From assembly GCF_963678635.1 (NCBI RefSeq), contig NC_087064.1:83197847-83261846 (forward strand): a stretch of DNA of 64,000 nt, in the 5' to 3' direction. The notes beneath the pieces are model-generated. The model had not been told where the DNA came from and did no database searches. It worked only from the letters and a program-made list of their open reading frames with translations. The stretch is from Symsagittifera roscoffensis. Its lineage: Eukaryota; Xenacoelomorpha; Acoela; Convolutidae. This document shows positions 1 through 11,364 of the stretch, piece after piece; the first letter of the stretch is position 1; every line of letters starts with the position of its first letter. The position numbers were made by a program, and so were the translations under genes.

Positions 1-2400
1 AATTTAATTTTAATGTTTGACTGAGTTTTATACCTGTGACTGAGGACGAGGCGGATAGAGCCCATCCATTGGACCTGTTAGTTGGCTACTGAAGCATCCT
101 ATATGGCGCCAATGTCTTACTTCTCATTGTCGTTTCTCAAAAAAAAACAAATGAAAAAGCATTGCAAGCCTAAGCCAAATATTAGTATTTGATGTAATTA
201 TGATTTTTGCGTCAACAAAATGATTTTGATTATATAAATCAACACGGCTGCTCGTGTCAGGGTAACTCCATGAATATATTTAAAAATCCTTGGCGTGTCG
301 TAGTGCTCTAAAAAAATTTCAAAAAAAGCTCAGAAAACCGGCCATTTTATTTTGAAATTCATACACTCATACATACGTATATCAAGTACAAATTTAAAAA
401 ACGCTTCCAGTAATTAGCTTGTCTCAACTCAAAATAGTCTTAAGCAAATTGAGGTAGCTTGTTCTGCGTGGTGTTATAAAATGATCTAAGGATAAGGAAA
501 TTTAAGGATTGAAAAACAGTTTTCGTAGAAGAATGACTAGAAAATTTAAATTTTTTTTTTAAGACATACAAAAAACTTTCAAAAGAATTTTTGAATTTGA
601 AGATTTGTTTTCCGAAATGGCGCGGAAAACTCGAAAAGCTAATTTCCTTATAGTAGAACTAAGTCCCTGCGTCTTAACTTAAGCATAAATAAGCTTTTGT
701 AATCTTATTAGCTTGAAATCACACCAAAGTTCATTTCAAACTGATTTTTTCGACACACAAGTTTTTCAGAAAAGTTTTTAGTGTCGTTCGAATCACTACT
801 GAAAGTAGTTTTTAATATTATATATCACTCGACCCATTCCGATGATTATTTGTGACATCTGATTTTGCGTGGAAAACAAAAGAAACAAGAATAGCCGGTT
901 ACTGTGCAAATAGCACATAATGTACGAAAAAATATGTATATAATTTTTCAAATTGTCGTTTGTTTCTGGATGGTATAGAAAATCCGAATGAAAAAAAACT
1001 TAGGCAAATTTTCCAGTCATTGTGGTAAACTTTTAAAAAAACAAAAGAATGACTAGAAAAACAAAAAAACGTCAGAAAGAAAAAAGAAAGAACTCTCCAA
1101 GTGCGTTTTTAAAAGAATGTGGTCCTTACTTTGCATACGAAATCGTCAGTAACTATCAAACCGTCAGTAACTATCGAACTTTATAACATTTCAAAGCCCT
1201 CGCTTTAGTTTTTTGAACCCTTTTAAAAATTCCGAAAAATTACTCACGCTAAAGAAAAACGGACTTCAAATTTTAAGTTTTTTGTTAAAATTTGAGCGAA
1301 TGAAACAAACAAGCAGTAAAAGTTAGTTTCAATTGTAGACGTTTAAAAAGTAAACGGCTTGCCCTCAAAACAATTTTTTAGGAAAACGGTCTTTGAAAAT
1401 TTCTAAATTGTTTGATTTGTTTTTGTTTTTTGATTTGCTTCTCCGTAAAAATTGTCACAAATAGGTAAAAACTCTTACTTTTAGTTGACCCTATTTCAGA
1501 TTCGCTCATAGCCAAGCAACCAAACATCACATTGCAAACATGTGCTTTTTTGTTTGATTTTATGGTCAGAATTTCATGGTTTGAATTGATGCTTAGATTA
1601 TTTTCAGATGAAATTTTTTTTATTGGTTTCATTGTAAACTTTTGACATAAATTGAGTGTTGAAATATAAATTTTTTTATTCTGAATAAACAAATCAACTT
1701 TTTTTAAGATTGCGGATTTTTTAAGTTTTTCGTAAAAAATTTTAAGTTTAAATTTTATGAAAGTCGTACTTTGTTTAATTTTTGTAGCCAAACTCATGTT
1801 TTAAAGTAAATCATTCGTTTACTTGGCAGATATTTTAGCAGTCAAAAACCCTGGCGAGTTTTTTTCTGCATGGTGTGATAAAAAGATCTGAATGAAAAAA
1901 AGCTCAGGCACATTTGACAGTCATAGTAAAAAAATCCATTCGGAAATCGTTTTTGAAAAAAATTGACCAAGAAAACGAAAAAAAAGTTGGGTAAAACTAA
2001 CTTTTTCTGGCTTAAAAAAAACTTAAATAAGCTATTGTAAGTTTTTACGCACACACTAGATTACATGAAAATTAGACCAAATATCAAAAATTTTGCACCG
2101 GTTTTTTTCGACACATTTTTTTGAAATTTTTGAAAGCGTTTTAATATGATATATCACTCGACTCATTCAAATAATTATTTGTGGTATCTGATTTTTCGCG
2201 GGAAACAAAAAGAAAAAAACTAAAACGCATACAAATACAAAGTTTCTACTCATTTTTCAAATGTCAAAGCAACAAGGATAGCCGGTCACTGTGCAAGTAG
2301 CAAAACGTTCCGAACATAGTCTTACAAACAAGACGAACTTTTTTTCAAATTAGTGTAAATTTTCTTCTGTGTCGTGTCATAGTAAGATCTGACCAAAAAA
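1..2400. other. Gene-free AT-rich stretch
   Basis: I see no convincing gene here. Open frames at 1378-1797 and 1842-2054 (minus) are Lys/Asn/Phe-rich translations of AT-rich DNA and match no family I know. The stretch holds diverged internal repeats, described separately. Confidence 0.6.
455..2390 (+). repeat. Degenerate dispersed repeat, about four copies
   Basis: A motif resembling TTCTGCATGGTGTGATAAAA followed by GATCTGA recurs at about 455, 965, 1865 and 2350. A second pair with a longer match lies at about 820-900 and 2145-2225; both contain ATATCACTCGAC, TTATTTGTG and ATCTGATTTT. Spacing and divergence suggest an old, partly tandem repeat family rather than a recent duplication. No coding capacity is evident. 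Confidence 0.5.
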
Positions 2401-2541
2401 AAATAGAAATTTTAAATTATACACTGGATTATTCAACCGTCCCCTTTCCTATCAATCAAACTCTAACGCCACACCTCGCGCATTTCACTCTCAGACTTCA
2501 CCTCTTCTCCCCTACCCAGTTTTTCTTCTAACTCACCACGC

Positions 2542-4089
2542 ATGGACTCAGGCGTTTCAACCCAAACAGTTTTTAACACCATATCATACTTAAAGGTTTC
2601 TGATGTAGAAATCCAGACAAATTCCTTGACTCCGAACATAGCCCTACAAACTTTTCCCAACTACTTTTCCAACCCATCGTTTCCCAGCTTCCCAATGAAC
2701 CCTCTTCCTCCCCGTCTTCATACACTGACGGTACCTTTATCCTTTCCCCAATGTCAAGTAATCAACCCAATGCACCTGGCCCCATGACCAACAATCAACT
2801 TGAACTTGAACTAGATAATTTTATAACTCAACAACAACACCTTCATGATACACATAACGCATTAAAAAATTACCAGCTAACCCACTCAGCCTCATCATCC
2901 GTATCCTCAACTCATTCAATTCAAATTGCACCCACAAGAGCACAAAGAATCTATAAACGAAAGCACCCTAACACTACACCTCAATACCTTTTTAGTCGTC
3001 AACGTTCATCCCGATTATATTCCCACCACTCGCAACACACTAACACCCCAGAAATTTAATTCACAACTGACCATTTATCCCCCAATATACATACTATACA
3101 ACGGAAAATGCAAACCAACTAACCCTTTCGTTGATGAAAATGTGCTAAATCCCACACTCTCCTGGATCACCTGCTACATTGTTACTAACCCACTGAAATT
3201 GTCCTTGAGAAATAACCTCGAAGATCATGAGCTCGCTAAATGCATCATTCACCAACGAACCACCGCACTAAATGAAAATCAACTCACTACCATGGGTTTA
3301 AACCAGACCCTAAACAGTTTCATAGCAGCACGCGCTACTCGGTTTTCCATTAGCCATTACAATCATGACGTAACCAGATACAAGGAACATACCCCACACG
3401 AAGACAATCCAAGCACTAATCCCCAACTAAAATACAAAATTTTCATTAAATCAGAACAAATATTCCACCTAGATAGCACTAATAACAAATTTGATAATAT
3501 AATCGCTCGCGCACTAACAAACACCGAAGCCTAGGAACCATGTTTCAAAAAACTTAACCATTTTGCACTCACATTTTACTTCCTTACGCCAAAGAAAAGA
3601 GATATTCACTATTCACACGAAATCGGTTCAAAGACAAAATTAATCCACGCGTACACATATTATAAATTTATACCAAAACATTATAGCAGCTCGAAACTCA
3701 AAACATCGTTTTTTCTCATTTTTCTCGAGTACACATCAACATATTTCTAAAATTTCACCTATTGCATAAAATATACTAACTTGCACGGCATCCTCCGTAA
3801 TTATCATCCGGTCAGACAGATGTATACATTTTGCTCACTATGGCACACCTTCCCCATTGATGACGCCCGTCCAATCATAAGTCGCCACAAATATATACAG
3901 CCCATTGAAGTAACCCCGCTCGAACACATTCACAATACTAATTATAATCACAAGCTTTATAACCTAATTCAAAACACAAATCACGAGTTTTCAGCAGTTA
4001 TCGAAGAAATAAACTTCATCAGCACTCTTGAACTTCTTTGGCCCGTGCTTCGCACTAAAAAAGTGATCCGCATGCTTTCTATCTTCTAG
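2542..4089 (+). pseudogene. Accessory ORF downstream of env, broken left copy
   Basis: Unrecognised protein gene, readable in pieces (2542-2787, 2751-3059, 2926-3534, then 3535 to about 3640 past a TAG, and 3781-4089). The pieces match in order the minus-strand ORF region 59122-57308: a variable Ser/Thr/Pro/Asn-rich N-terminus, a shared FIT-x-QQ-x-L segment, a basic segment (YKRKHPN here, FKRKIPN there), a FVDE-x-VL-x-PTL segment, a TNPL segment and a C-terminal segment with YNHK-x-YNLIQNT. A frameshift lies near 3040 and an in-frame TAG at 3532-3534, beyond which homology continues. The two copies are quite diverged yet keep the same segments, so this was a real gene of the element. No function is assignable. 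Integrase and env are absent upstream, so the element copy is 5'-truncated. Confidence 0.6.
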
Positions 4090-4181
4090 TGAAATCTGAC
4101 ACAATTAAGACTAACTTCCCCCCTGGATATTTTTCCGATACCGAATCCTCGTTGTTATGATTTTTATTATTATTGTCAACA

Positions 4182-4187
4182 AATAAA
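4182..4187 (+). promoter_or_regulatory. Candidate poly(A) signal AATAAA
   Basis: AATAAA lies about 95 bases after the last coding piece of the left env-type element, in a position suiting transcript 3'-end formation. It is a short motif in AT-rich DNA, so chance occurrence is likely enough to keep confidence low. Confidence 0.3.
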
Positions 4188-4489
4188 GCAAGACTTTTAC
4201 CACTAATACACATTTGTTTTTCACATTTGTTTTTTAGATTTCACCAGTCACTCATCTAAAAGAACAAAACCCAAAAAAAAAATCAGAGATTCTTTTAAAA
4301 TTTTTCAAGATTTTAATCTAACATTGAAATTGAAATATCCAAGTGCAGTAAATTTCATAACAAATGCGATAAATTAGTAATTTTGTAGTAAAGTTCAAAA
4401 AATTCAAATAAGTAAATTAACACGATGCAAACAAAATACAGGAATTTAACCATTTTATGTGTGCTTCTTTTATAACTCGAAATTTGTGA

Positions 4490-4700
4490 CCACATTTCAC
4501 ACACTCCATCCACCAAACTTGCACAACTCGCCAACGTAGAATTGTTTAGAAAAATGAAATTTAAGTTTCAACAATAAATGATAACAACTCTAATTAGTTT
4601 TCAAGCGTTTGAAACTTTCCTTTAACCCGGTTGGAAGAAATTTTAAGTAAGCTTAAGCTAACCAACGCAGTTTAATAATACCACCACACCAACCGCATGT
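4490..4700 (+). repeat. LTR/3'-UTR fragment of the env-type element, left copy
   Basis: This segment matches the reverse complement of 56760-56955 in the same order. Examples are GCACAACTCGCCAACG here against GCACAGCTCGCCCACG there, then TTTAACCCGGTTGGAA in both, then AACCAACGCAG in both. In each copy it lies downstream of the accessory ORF, where a 3' LTR is expected. LTR ends could not be placed, so whether this is LTR or untranslated region is open. Confidence 0.5.
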
Positions 4701-5226
4701 ATAAAGCCATACTTGGCTTTTTTCAATAGCGTTTAGATGGCCACCAGACAAATTTTTGATATGGGCTATCGGCAATTGGAGATTGTTAAATATTGTCACA
4801 TCTCCCAAAAAAGCTTGAATTTTTATTCACGAGCGATTTAATTAGAGCCGTCAAGATTCACAAGGTCCCGTGTTAATGATCTCGAGGGTTACGCTCTTAG
4901 GCAAGCAACTCTCTAAAACTTTTTTCAGATTTTGTATTTTTATCGGAGACTCTGAGAAACCCTTCTCTTGCTCACGGCTATTACATTTGCTCAAAAAACA
5001 AGCTATACAGTACACGTCTCCCAAAAAAGGTTGAGAGCTGCAAACTTGTGAAGTTAACTGAACCAACTACTTCTAGGTGCTACTTACCGATTAGCACCTT
5101 TAAAATCACTTAACTACGGTAAAGATAGAATCGCCTGTTCGCGTAACCATGAATCCGTATCCAGCAACTTCACTCGGCCGCTACTTAACAAGCTTGCTCA
5201 GGTTTTTGTTCAGCTGAGAGCCGAGA
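4700..5226. other. Unassigned sequence left of the Ty3/mdg4 insertion
   Basis: No gene is supported. A 71-codon open frame at 4851-5066 (minus) has no recognisable features. This is the left flank of the LTR retrotransposon insertion. Confidence 0.5.
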
Positions 5227-5231
5227 ATGTT
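5227..5231. repeat. Target-site duplication ATGTT, left
   Basis: ATGTT immediately precedes the left LTR and is repeated exactly at 11265-11269 immediately after the right LTR. A 5-bp duplication is usual for Ty3/mdg4-type integrases. Confidence 0.9.
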
Positions 5232-5584
5232 TGTTATACCCACGGAAAGTGTTAGATGACTTGAGATTCTGAATGAAGTCCGAAATAAGATTTAATGACT
5301 AACTTAAATTCAGATTGTTAAGTGAGAATCTGTTTTCGGTTTTGAACTGACCTCGAAGCATGTGAGAATCAGAACTCATAGAAATTAGTACATAATGAGT
5401 TTTAGTTTTACATAGTATCGTATTAGAACAGATTTCTATAGATCATATAAATATACGAATTGGTTAAATATGTAGATATAAATATAGCGCCGAGTAACTA
5501 TATCAGTATAGTAATCTATAGTAATGTTTTAGTTGATGTAGTCTATCTGCCACATTGAGTTTCTTTACTATACACTGTATAGCA
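5232..5584 (-). repeat. 3' LTR
   Basis: 353 bp starting TGTTATACCC and ending TATAGCA in plus orientation, aligned without gaps to 10912-11264 with 9 substitutions. It contains AT-rich TATA-like stretches near 5447-5457 and 5471-5487. On the element's coding strand this is the downstream LTR. Confidence 0.95.
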
Positions 5585-5597
5585 TTTCCCCTTTTTT
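5585..5597 (-). other. Polypurine tract
   Basis: On the minus strand this reads AAAAAAGGGGAAA and abuts the LTR, the expected place for the plus-strand primer of reverse transcription. Confidence 0.85.
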
Positions 5598-5607
5598 AGA
5601 AGGAAAA

Positions 5608-8600
5608 TTACTTTTTCTTGATGGCTTTGTCCCCGGCTGATTTTGTTTCCTGACTTGGCGTGTAGGGTGTTGGCAGTGTTTTGTTACCAGAGCTGGTTGA
5701 AGTGCCCTCTTTCTCCCTTTGAAAAGTCATAGAATTCGTGATGGGTGAGATATCTTTTAGGAGCTTCATCGCTGAGTCGAAGTTCTTTATGAAGGTTGCG
5801 TCCGGGGTATTGGCCTGTGGTGGTCTGTCGAGAACGTATCGAGTACTTATTGCCCTTTGATGAGAAGACGTTTGCAATTTAGACTCTGACTTTTCCGTTT
5901 CTGTTGGAGGCATGTGAACGTCGTCCTTTTGTGCGCTGCGTGCCCGAATATTTTCCGGTGTGTCGGATTCCAATTGGATTTCCACACATTCTATAGATGA
6001 TGATAAGGAGATGACCTCTTGTTGCCTTTGATGCGGTGTGACGGCGATTTGATTTTGTGCGCTGTTTGCAGGAGTAGGTTTTAACTCGACCTGACATACC
6101 ACATTTCGAATATCCCTGTCTTGTGATTCAATAGTGCTGATGGGGATAGCATCGCCTAGTTTTCCGGCCAACGCACTGGTCCTATTTCTCATCGATCGGC
6201 GACATTGTTGATCGAAGTCTTCGGGTGTTTTCTTAGCATCCAATTTTTTAGGGGCTGGCTTTTGGGGAAAGGCGTTTTCCGAGTAAGATCCGTATCTGAC
6301 AGGGATATGAATGTATCGCAATCGAATTCTAGATTGGCATTTTCGAGTCTGCTTTTCTTTAATTTGCTTATCGGGTTTTGTTTACCGGTTGGTTTTGGTA
6401 TCACTGCAGCATGTGGCTATATTGCTTAGCGGCGTGTTTGGTTTTCTACCAAAATTCGCTTCGAATGGGGTTATTTTCGTTGTTGCGTTAGGTGTTATTC
6501 TTAGGGTCTTGATAAACTCAGCCACGTCTGAGGCAAGCTTATATGGCTTGTTACGATTATCAATTTTCATTACGGAAAGTCTTGATTTTAGTGTTCTTAT
6601 TAGTCGTTCTACCATACCAATGGATCGCTGATCGTCGACTGGTGCAAAGATAAGTTTGATGTTATTATCCTTGCAGTAAAACATGAATTTTTTTTAGCTC
6701 GGAACCTTTGTGCCTGATCACATCTTATGTTTCGTGGTACCCCATGGTTGACTATGTGGGTTTGCATGAAACGAATAATGGTATCAGCCTTATTATTTGT
6801 TACAACCTTTGCTGAGGGGAAACGGGAGAAGCGATCGATCCCTACCAGAATGTAGACATCTTTATCATTTTCATCGGGTAGTGGCCCCGCAAAATCCAAT
6901 TGGATTTCCTCATTTGGTTCAACGACCGCGTCTAATGACGTGAAATGAGAATGCCCCGATATAACCTTTAGGTTTTTACCTTTTTGTCAGCACTTTTTAC
7001 GGTTTTGTGCAGTGGCAACGATGTCTCTGTGGAGGTACGGGTACCATATGTTACGCGCTGCTTCCAGCATTCCACCTTGCCCAGGGTGTGTTAAATGCAG
7101 TGCGTCGACCAGTGTTTGGCGGAGTTGTTTTGGGATCACTGCGCGATCGTCGTACAGGAGGATGCCATCTCGCACTGAGAGCCTGGGTCGGACGTTGTAG
7201 AAATAAAGTCCGTAGCAAGATTTGATGGTGTCCTATTTCTGACCTTCAACCATATTGAGCAGTGGGTTGAGCGATCTGTCTTTCTTGGTTGCTGCAGCTA
7301 GAAAGGAACTGTCGAACACACTTCGAAGTTGACGCCGATACATAGGTACATCCTCTTCCTCTGTGACCGCTGTGGCTGAGCATGTTTGGGTTTCCTCCTC
7401 CTGGTCTGTTTGGCTTCCTTGGTTTACGGGGATCGGTTGAAATGTCACACTGTCTTTTGACGGTATTACTTGATGTGACGTGTCGCTGAAGTTCAGGTCT
7501 TTTTGTAGTTGCTTGTAAGTGTCGAATGACGAGATGTTCTTTGGGTGGACAGAAATCGTAGTTTCTTTGTGACACTCTCTGAGCATCCTCTGAAACGGCG
7601 GCAATGACATTCCAGATGCCGAGTGGGAAATTTGGCGGTTCATGGTGATGTGATGGTGAATTTTCTTTTCGGAAATTTTCGATTCAAAGTTCGGAATTTT
7701 AGATTGCTTGCACTTTTCTGACCGACTGAACGTTGACATGTGACTATTCAAAGTGAACGCGTTAGCTGTTTCAAATGAATCTGAATGAGAACCGTTTTCG
7801 TTCCGGTCGAGCTTTTGCGTGTTAAGCGTTCTGTACGGATTGGAATTCAATGCTAGATTTAAACTTGCGCTATCCTGAAATTCAAGGCACGCAATTCAAT
7901 CGTCAATCAGTGCAACTACAAATTGTTCATCCCAGTATGTGGGCGGTTGAGGTTTTCCTACTGGGTGCCTGGAAATGTAATCAATTAGCCCCATTTTACT
8001 ACCCGCGAGATGTTTTATATCAAAATCAAATGGTAATAAGCGATCTATCCATCTGGTTAACCTACTTTGATAAATTTTGTTGTTTTTGTTGCATTGTAAA
8101 GCGCTAACTAAGGCTTGATGGTCGGTTATCAAAGTAAATCTTCTACCATATAAGTAGTATTTAAAATTCTCTATTGCCCAGACTGCCGCGAGCAGTTCTA
8201 GTTCATTTACTGAGTATTTGTTTTCGAAGAATTTAGAAATCTTGAGGCATACGCAATTGTTGCCCATCCGTCCGGAGTTTCTTGTTCTAAGGCACATCCG
8301 ATACCATCCCGACTAGCGTCGCAAACCACGCGTGTTTCTCAACCACTTACAAAATGGCGATTTTCGGTTATATTGCGAACAGCGTCTAGTATGTTTTGAA
8401 AAGCGGTTTCGTGATTGTTATCCCAATTAAAATGGTATTTGTTTTCGTTTGAAAGCAACGGCCGGAGTGGAGTGCATAATTGGGCTAGATTAGGGATAAA
8501 TTTGTTTGAGTGATGTATGGAACCCATAAAGCTCTTTAACTGCTTGAAGGTTTTTGGATGGTTCAGCTGTACTATTGCGTCTGTTTTTTTTCTGCATTGG

Positions 8601-9240
8601 GACTGTACCATATTCATCAATTACGTATCCCAACCACTCTACTTGTTTACACCCAAATTTACTTTTCCCTAGGGATATTGCCATATTTTCCACGTCGAGC
8701 TTGTCTAAAATTAGTTTAAGCTTGTTCATGTGATCATCTTTTGTTCCGTGGGATATAATCAAGATATCATCCAAAAGTGCAAATGTATCCCTTTCATTAT
8801 TGAGTGTTAGATCGATGGCCTTCTGAAATTCTGCAGGCATATCAATTAGACCATAAAACCCCGTTTGAAACTGATATGTACCTGTAGCCTGACCCCCGAT
8901 AATGCTAAAATTACATTGTTGCCGCGTTGCTTCGTCTAGTTTTAACTGGCTGTACGCATATCGAAGATCTATTGTCGAAAAGAATGTGGTAAGTTTATCG
9001 ATTGATCTTTTTTGACTGTAATGACTCTAGGGCTGATAAATTGTTGGTTACTTAATTTTTCCAATTTGACGATATGCCCCTGATCTATGAGGGATCGAAT
9101 TTCTTGTTCCACTTTTTCTTGGATGTGTATAGGGATTATTCTACCTTTTTGCTGCAATGCCTTAAATTCCTTTAGGAATGTTGTATGCACCATATGGTTA
9201 CGTGCTCTACCGATTCTTGTACATAAGCCAGGATACGATG
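5608..9240 (-). pseudogene. Ty3/mdg4 pol (RT, RNase H, integrase), disrupted
   Basis: Read on the minus strand from high to low coordinates. RT palm has LLDDILIIS (8840-8490), a variant of the usual YxDD, followed by thumb sequence. RNase H (8297-7896) has NELELLAAVWAIE and LITDHQAL. A Ser/Thr-rich linker of about 205 codons follows (7850-7233). Integrase has a zinc-region remnant (7175-6987, HPGQGGML), core pieces DFAGPLP and GIDRFSRFP (6899-6609), and GMVERLIRTLKSRL carrying the catalytic Glu (6684-6382). A low-complexity C-terminal tail runs to 5608. Frames change near 8600, 8330, 7200, 6900, 6650 and 6390, so the gene is broken. Pol normally reverse transcribes the element RNA and integrates the cDNA. 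Confidence 0.88.
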
Positions 9241-9304
9241 TTTTTACCCAGTTGGTTATTTTTTGGTCTGAGCATTTTGTATCTTCGGAAATTGCATTAT
9301 TGAC

Positions 9305-10912
9305 TTACCAGCTGGTGTTTGTTTCATTTGAATCCCAATTTGTGGTAGAATGTTTCTGCCTAAGATATTTGCTCTTTTGTCGTCCACCACTATCAGTGAA
9401 TGTGTCGAGAGTCCATCCTCCGGATTCAATAGGTGTTACCACTCTTCCGAATGATGGAATTTTGTATCCATTGTAGCAGAACATTCTGTTCGCCTCATCG
9501 GTTTCGGTTGTCTGAACCCGTCTCGCTGATTTTACTGATGATACTATCACATTCGCCGTTCGTTGATTGATGAAAAATGTCGGCGATCCGGTGTCTGCGA
9601 TAAACACTAAGTCGTTTTGGCCACATCGAATTCTCACTAAGTGTCCTTTGAGATCAAATTCGTCAATTTGGTTGACCGATTTGCTTTCGAAACGAATTGA
9701 ATTCGTAGTTGAATCGTCTGGGTGTATGAGTTCCCATCGTGGAATCAAATCGCCCGCTTGCAAATAGTTTACATACGCAGCCACGTCTGTATCTTGGGAT
9801 ATCTGTTTTGCTGCTTGATCCTCTTGGAAAGCGTTGACCTCGGATGATTTGCATAAGCGTGCGTAGTGTCCTCTTTTTGTGCACTTGTTGCATGTTTTAT
9901 CCTTGGCAGGGCATTGTTGCAGGTGTCCTGGTCCAAAAGGGTTACCGCATTTGAAACATTGTTGTTTTTGGTCCGTTGGCTGTCGCTGAGCGTAACCACG
10001 TTGCTGTTGTGATTGTTGACGCGGTCGTCCTCCCCTTGATGAGTAGCGGTTGTTATTGTTGTTGTTCCTTTTTGCTATGAAACCAACTGGTTCCGATTTC
10101 ACTGTGGTTATTGGCGTGTTTGGTGCCGATACCTGTTTTCGAATCAGTATTTGGTTTTCTAAACCCTTTTCCCGTCGAATCGCATAATCTAAGGCTTGCT
10201 CAGGGGTCTTTGTTTCAGCCAGAAGATCCTTTTGCACTTCGTCGTTGGACATATTTGCGGTGAAAAGGTCCCTGATGATTTCTGTTTCAAGTCTTCCATC
10301 ATTACAATTCACGCATTTGCAATTCCCTTTTACCACCAACTCCGTTAAACCACAGTGGTACTGTTCGAGTGATTCTGTTTTCCCTCGTTTACGAGTAAAC
10401 GCCTCATATCTATCGAAGGTGACATTTCGTTCTTTTACAAATAGACATTTCAGACGGTCCCAAAAATTTCTGGTGGTAACTTCTTGAATCCTAAGATCTG
10501 TTTATTATTGTGATACTCTTCGTTGGCCTTCAGCTCCCAGACATAGGTAAATGTAACTTCTAGATTTGATATCCGCTTCGTCCCATGGGACGCCGTCCAC
10601 CGTGGGGCCTAAGTTATCTAAGTGTGCACATTGGTTTTCCCATGTCACCTTTTTCTCTTGGTTACGAAGGTTGCGGTCACGAATCTGAACGTTAGTTTCC
10701 CCGTCAATGGGAAGTTCGTATCCCGGTTCTTGAGGTCGTCTGATTGCAGGAGGATCTCGGAGTAGTTTTGATCAGTCTATACCATCTTTCGCAATGGTTC
10801 CCAGAAATAATTGTTGATTCCATTTCTCCCACTCTATTGGTGGGTTCGCAGAGGATTTTTGCCAGAATGGTGAAATTTTTAATGGGTTTTTCGTAACTGA
10901 TGGCTGCGCCAT
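9305..10912 (-). pseudogene. Ty3/mdg4 gag with zinc knuckles and protease, three in-frame stops
   Basis: One reading frame on the minus strand runs from an ATG at 10912 to about 9305. The N-terminal two-thirds look like a Ty3-type capsid region. Next come an RGG/Gln-rich basic stretch and two CCHC-like knuckles (starting CFKCGNPFGPGHLQQC and CNKCTKRGHYARLC), then a retropepsin motif FIADTGSPTFFI. In-frame stops occur near 10775 (TGA) and at a TAA-TAA pair near 10505-10510, so full-length Gag cannot be made without recoding. The A of the ATG is the last base of the 5' LTR, so the start codon overlaps the primer-binding site. Gag forms the particle, the knuckles bind RNA and the protease cleaves the polyprotein. 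Confidence 0.85.
10897..10911 (-). other. Primer-binding site
   Basis: On the minus strand the base after the 5' LTR begins TGGCGCAGCCATCAG. TGG plus a GC-rich run is the complement of a tRNA 3' end ending in CCA. The tRNA species is not assigned. Confidence 0.75.
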
Positions 10913-11264
10913 GTTATACCCACGGAAAGTGTTAGATGACTTGAGATTCTGAATGAAGTCCGAAATAAGATTTAATGACTAACTTAAATTCAGATTGTTA
11001 AGTGAGAATCTGTTTTCGGTTTTGAACTGACCTCGAAGCATGTGAGAATCAGAACTCATAGAAACTAGTACATAATGAGTTTTAGTTTTACATGGTATCG
11101 TATTAGAACAGATCTCTATAGATTATATAAATATACCAATTGTTTAAATATGTAGATATAAATATAGCGCCGAGTAACTATATCAGTATAGTAATCTATA
11201 GTAATGTTTTAGTTGATGTAGTCTATCTGACACAATGAGTTTCTTTACTATACACTGTGTAGCA
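10912..11264 (-). repeat. 5' LTR
   Basis: 353 bp, same ends as the 3' LTR. It is flanked on the outside by ATGTT (11265-11269) and on the inside by the PBS. Differences from the other LTR are scattered single substitutions. Confidence 0.95.
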
Positions 11265-11269
11265 ATGTT
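11265..11269. repeat. Target-site duplication ATGTT, right
   Basis: Exact match to 5227-5231, closing the element. Confidence 0.9.
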
Positions 11270-11364
11270 ATTGCGCGGAGGATGCTATTTGAATAAAAAC
11301 CAAAATGCAGCTGAATAAACCAAAAGTTAGTTCTTCTTCCGAGATTCAAAGCTCGCTTCGGTAG

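Larger units (their letters stand above)
5232..11264 (-). mobile_element. Ty3/mdg4 (gypsy-type) LTR retrotransposon, full length but disabled
   Basis: A 6033-bp element on the minus strand with two 353-bp LTRs (TG...CA ends), a 5-bp ATGTT target duplication, a PBS next to the 5' LTR, a polypurine tract next to the 3' LTR, and gag, protease, RT, RNase H and integrase in Ty3 order. I count 9 substitutions between the LTRs (about 2.5%), so the insertion is fairly recent. Internal genes already carry several stops and frameshifts, so this copy is not autonomous. It sits directly beside block A of the segmental duplication, and no such element lies beside the second block A at 48.5 kb. Confidence 0.93.

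Noticed and set aside
5608-6404. Several overlapping frames around 5.9-6.6 kb on both strands as separate genes
   Set aside because: They fall inside the integrase C-terminal part of the minus-strand Ty3/mdg4 pol.
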